A stretch of 8,132 bases of DNA, taken from Thiobacillus sp. Lineage in GTDB: Bacteria; Pseudomonadota; Gammaproteobacteria; Burkholderiales; Thiobacillaceae. The stretch is from positions 11,809-19,940 of the forward strand of contig DONB01000290.1 in assembly GCA_003510325.1 (NCBI GenBank). Direction: 5' to 3'. Positions within the stretch are counted from its first letter, which is position 1. Each line of letters starts with the position of its first letter. The notes under the pieces are model-generated. The model worked only from the letters and a program-made list of their open reading frames with translations, was not told the origin of the DNA and did no database searches. Shown in pieces: positions 7,418 through 8,132 of this stretch. Made by a program: the position numbers and the translations under genes.

Positions 7418-8132
7418 GCCCGGGGATTGGTTGCGGCTGCGGAGTGTGGACTGGTTCCCCCTCCCCCTGGACCCCGGCGGCGCTGGCGTCATTGGAAGCT
7501 GACTGGGACCCGGCGCTTGCGGTCATTGACACAGGCAAGGTCGCAAGCGTGCCTTGCATCAAGAGCCACACAGCACAGCAAACGGACCCGGCCAAGCGTC
7601 CGACCATTGTGACAAATGGAGGATTCGGCATCCTGCCATCGTTGCTATTCGACGGGACCACCTGGCTCGACATCGCTACCGCTATATCAGGCATCTCGGC
7701 CGGTCATGTGTTCGCGGTATTGCGTGCGTTTTCGGACCCCTCCGACGCGAGCCGCGCGCTTTGGAAATTCGGATCTGTTGGGGCCGGCAACACGTCGCAT
7801 TATCCATTCACGTCGGGCGTCGTGTACGATTCGTTCGGCGCTTCGACGCGGCAAACCGTAGGCAATCCGGCGCAGAACTTGGCGTTGGCGCATTGCTACG
7901 AAGTTGTCAGCAAGGCCAATTCGTGGACGGCTAGGATCAACGGGACTGAGATATTCACGGTCGCTGGCACAACGGTCGGCTGGAATGCTTCGCAGCAAAT
8001 CGCCAACAGCGCCCCCGACGCGACGAGCCCATGGAAGGGCTGGATTGCGCGGCTGACGATATGCAACGCCGAATTGACAGGCGCGGACTTGGCGTCGATG
8101 CGCGCTTATCTGACGCGCTACGGGGTGGCGTT
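7414..8132 (+). CDS. LamG / concanavalin A-like lectin-domain protein, probable receptor-binding or fibre protein (3' end outside window)
   Basis: From ATG 7414, overlapping the upstream TGA, the frame stays open for 239 codons to the window edge with no stop. The N-terminus has a CGC pair (C7, C9), then W12-T-G-S-P. Residues ~17-70 match the usual lead-in of phage LamG proteins, ending in a KRPTIV strand. LPSLLFDGTTWLDI (74-87) is the typical LamG strand with F-D-G; AGHVFAVLRAF follows. W171-T-A-R-I-N-G at 171-177 and W207-K-G-W-I-A-R-L with ELTGADLASMRAYLTRYGVA form the usual closing strand and helix (LamG_3-like). So the domain is nearly complete at the edge; more domains may follow. No good Shine-Dalgarno is close (AAAGG at 7393-7397 is 16 bases away), so translation may depend on coupling. 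The downstream half is less GC-rich than neighbouring genes and uses ATA codons. Binding of cell-surface glycan is inferred. Confidence 0.7.
   Translation, partial: MSPGIGCGCGVWTGSPSPWTPAALASLEADWDPALAVIDTGKVASVPCIKSHTAQQTDPAKRPTIVTNGGFGILPSLLFDGTTWLDIATAISGISAGHVFAVLRAFSDPSDASRALWKFGSVGAGNTSHYPFTSGVVYDSFGASTRQTVGNPAQNLALAHCYEVVSKANSWTARINGTEIFTVAGTTVGWNASQQIANSAPDATSPWKGWIARLTICNAELTGADLASMRAYLTRYGVA

Noticed and set aside
7415..7435. CCCGGG palindrome near the 220-aa / LamG junction as a terminator
   Set aside because: It is very short, lacks a T-run and lies inside the LamG coding sequence.
5562..7492. Two long antisense open frames (5562-6617 and 6614-7492)
   Set aside because: They are mirror frames of the 309- and 220-aa genes, rich in Arg, His and Gly, and they cross real gene boundaries without ribosome sites of note.
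1..8132. Defence system, CRISPR array, tRNA, insertion sequence, integrase or attachment site
   Set aside because: I looked for repeats, cloverleaf-like regions, inverted ends and enzyme motifs and found none; all seven genes read as virion structural proteins.

Overview
The window is a compact, GC-rich (roughly 60-70% by eye) block of seven co-directional + strand genes that I read as part of the virion-structure module of a tailed phage or prophage, most likely short-tailed (podovirus-like). The evidence is a partial beta-propeller-type tail protein, three helical, Ala/Gln/Gly-rich proteins of the DNA-ejection (internal virion) kind, two beta-rich small virion proteins, and a lectin-like (LamG / concanavalin A-like) protein at the position of a fibre or receptor-binding gene. 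The composition suggests a GC-rich bacterial host, possibly a pseudomonad, burkholderial or similar Pseudomonadota, but no host gene is present to settle this. Nothing here (integrase, att site, flanking host gene) separates a free phage from a prophage.

Layout: 1-734 is the 3' part of a probable tail nozzle / DNA-stabilisation protein. Genes at 737-1423 (228 aa), 1420-3192 (590 aa, GTG start) and 3196-5826 (876 aa) are probable ejection proteins in small-to-large order. 5823-6752 (309 aa) is a virion protein with a split decoration-like beta fold. 6755-7417 (220 aa) is a small beta-rich virion protein. 7414 to the window end is a LamG-like protein that runs off the edge with no stop. The order nozzle, then three ejection proteins of increasing size, then fibre region parallels the late region of T7-like phages (gp12, gp14, gp15, gp16, gp17). 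This is an argument from synteny and protein character, not from measured homology.

The genes are packed with gaps of 2-3 bases or 4-base overlaps (GTGA, ATGA, ATGA). I see no promoter, terminator, RNA gene, mobile element or CRISPR, and no intergenic stretch longer than 3 bases. The module is probably one transcript with translational coupling, its own promoter lying upstream of the window.

The most interesting points are a shared CxCxxWTxSP-type motif in the last genes of the block, a beta-domain that appears inserted in the 309-aa protein, the absence of any recognisable murein hydrolase motif in the three ejection proteins, and a compositional shift in the LamG gene. I do not see a convincing novel system beyond this divergent structural module.
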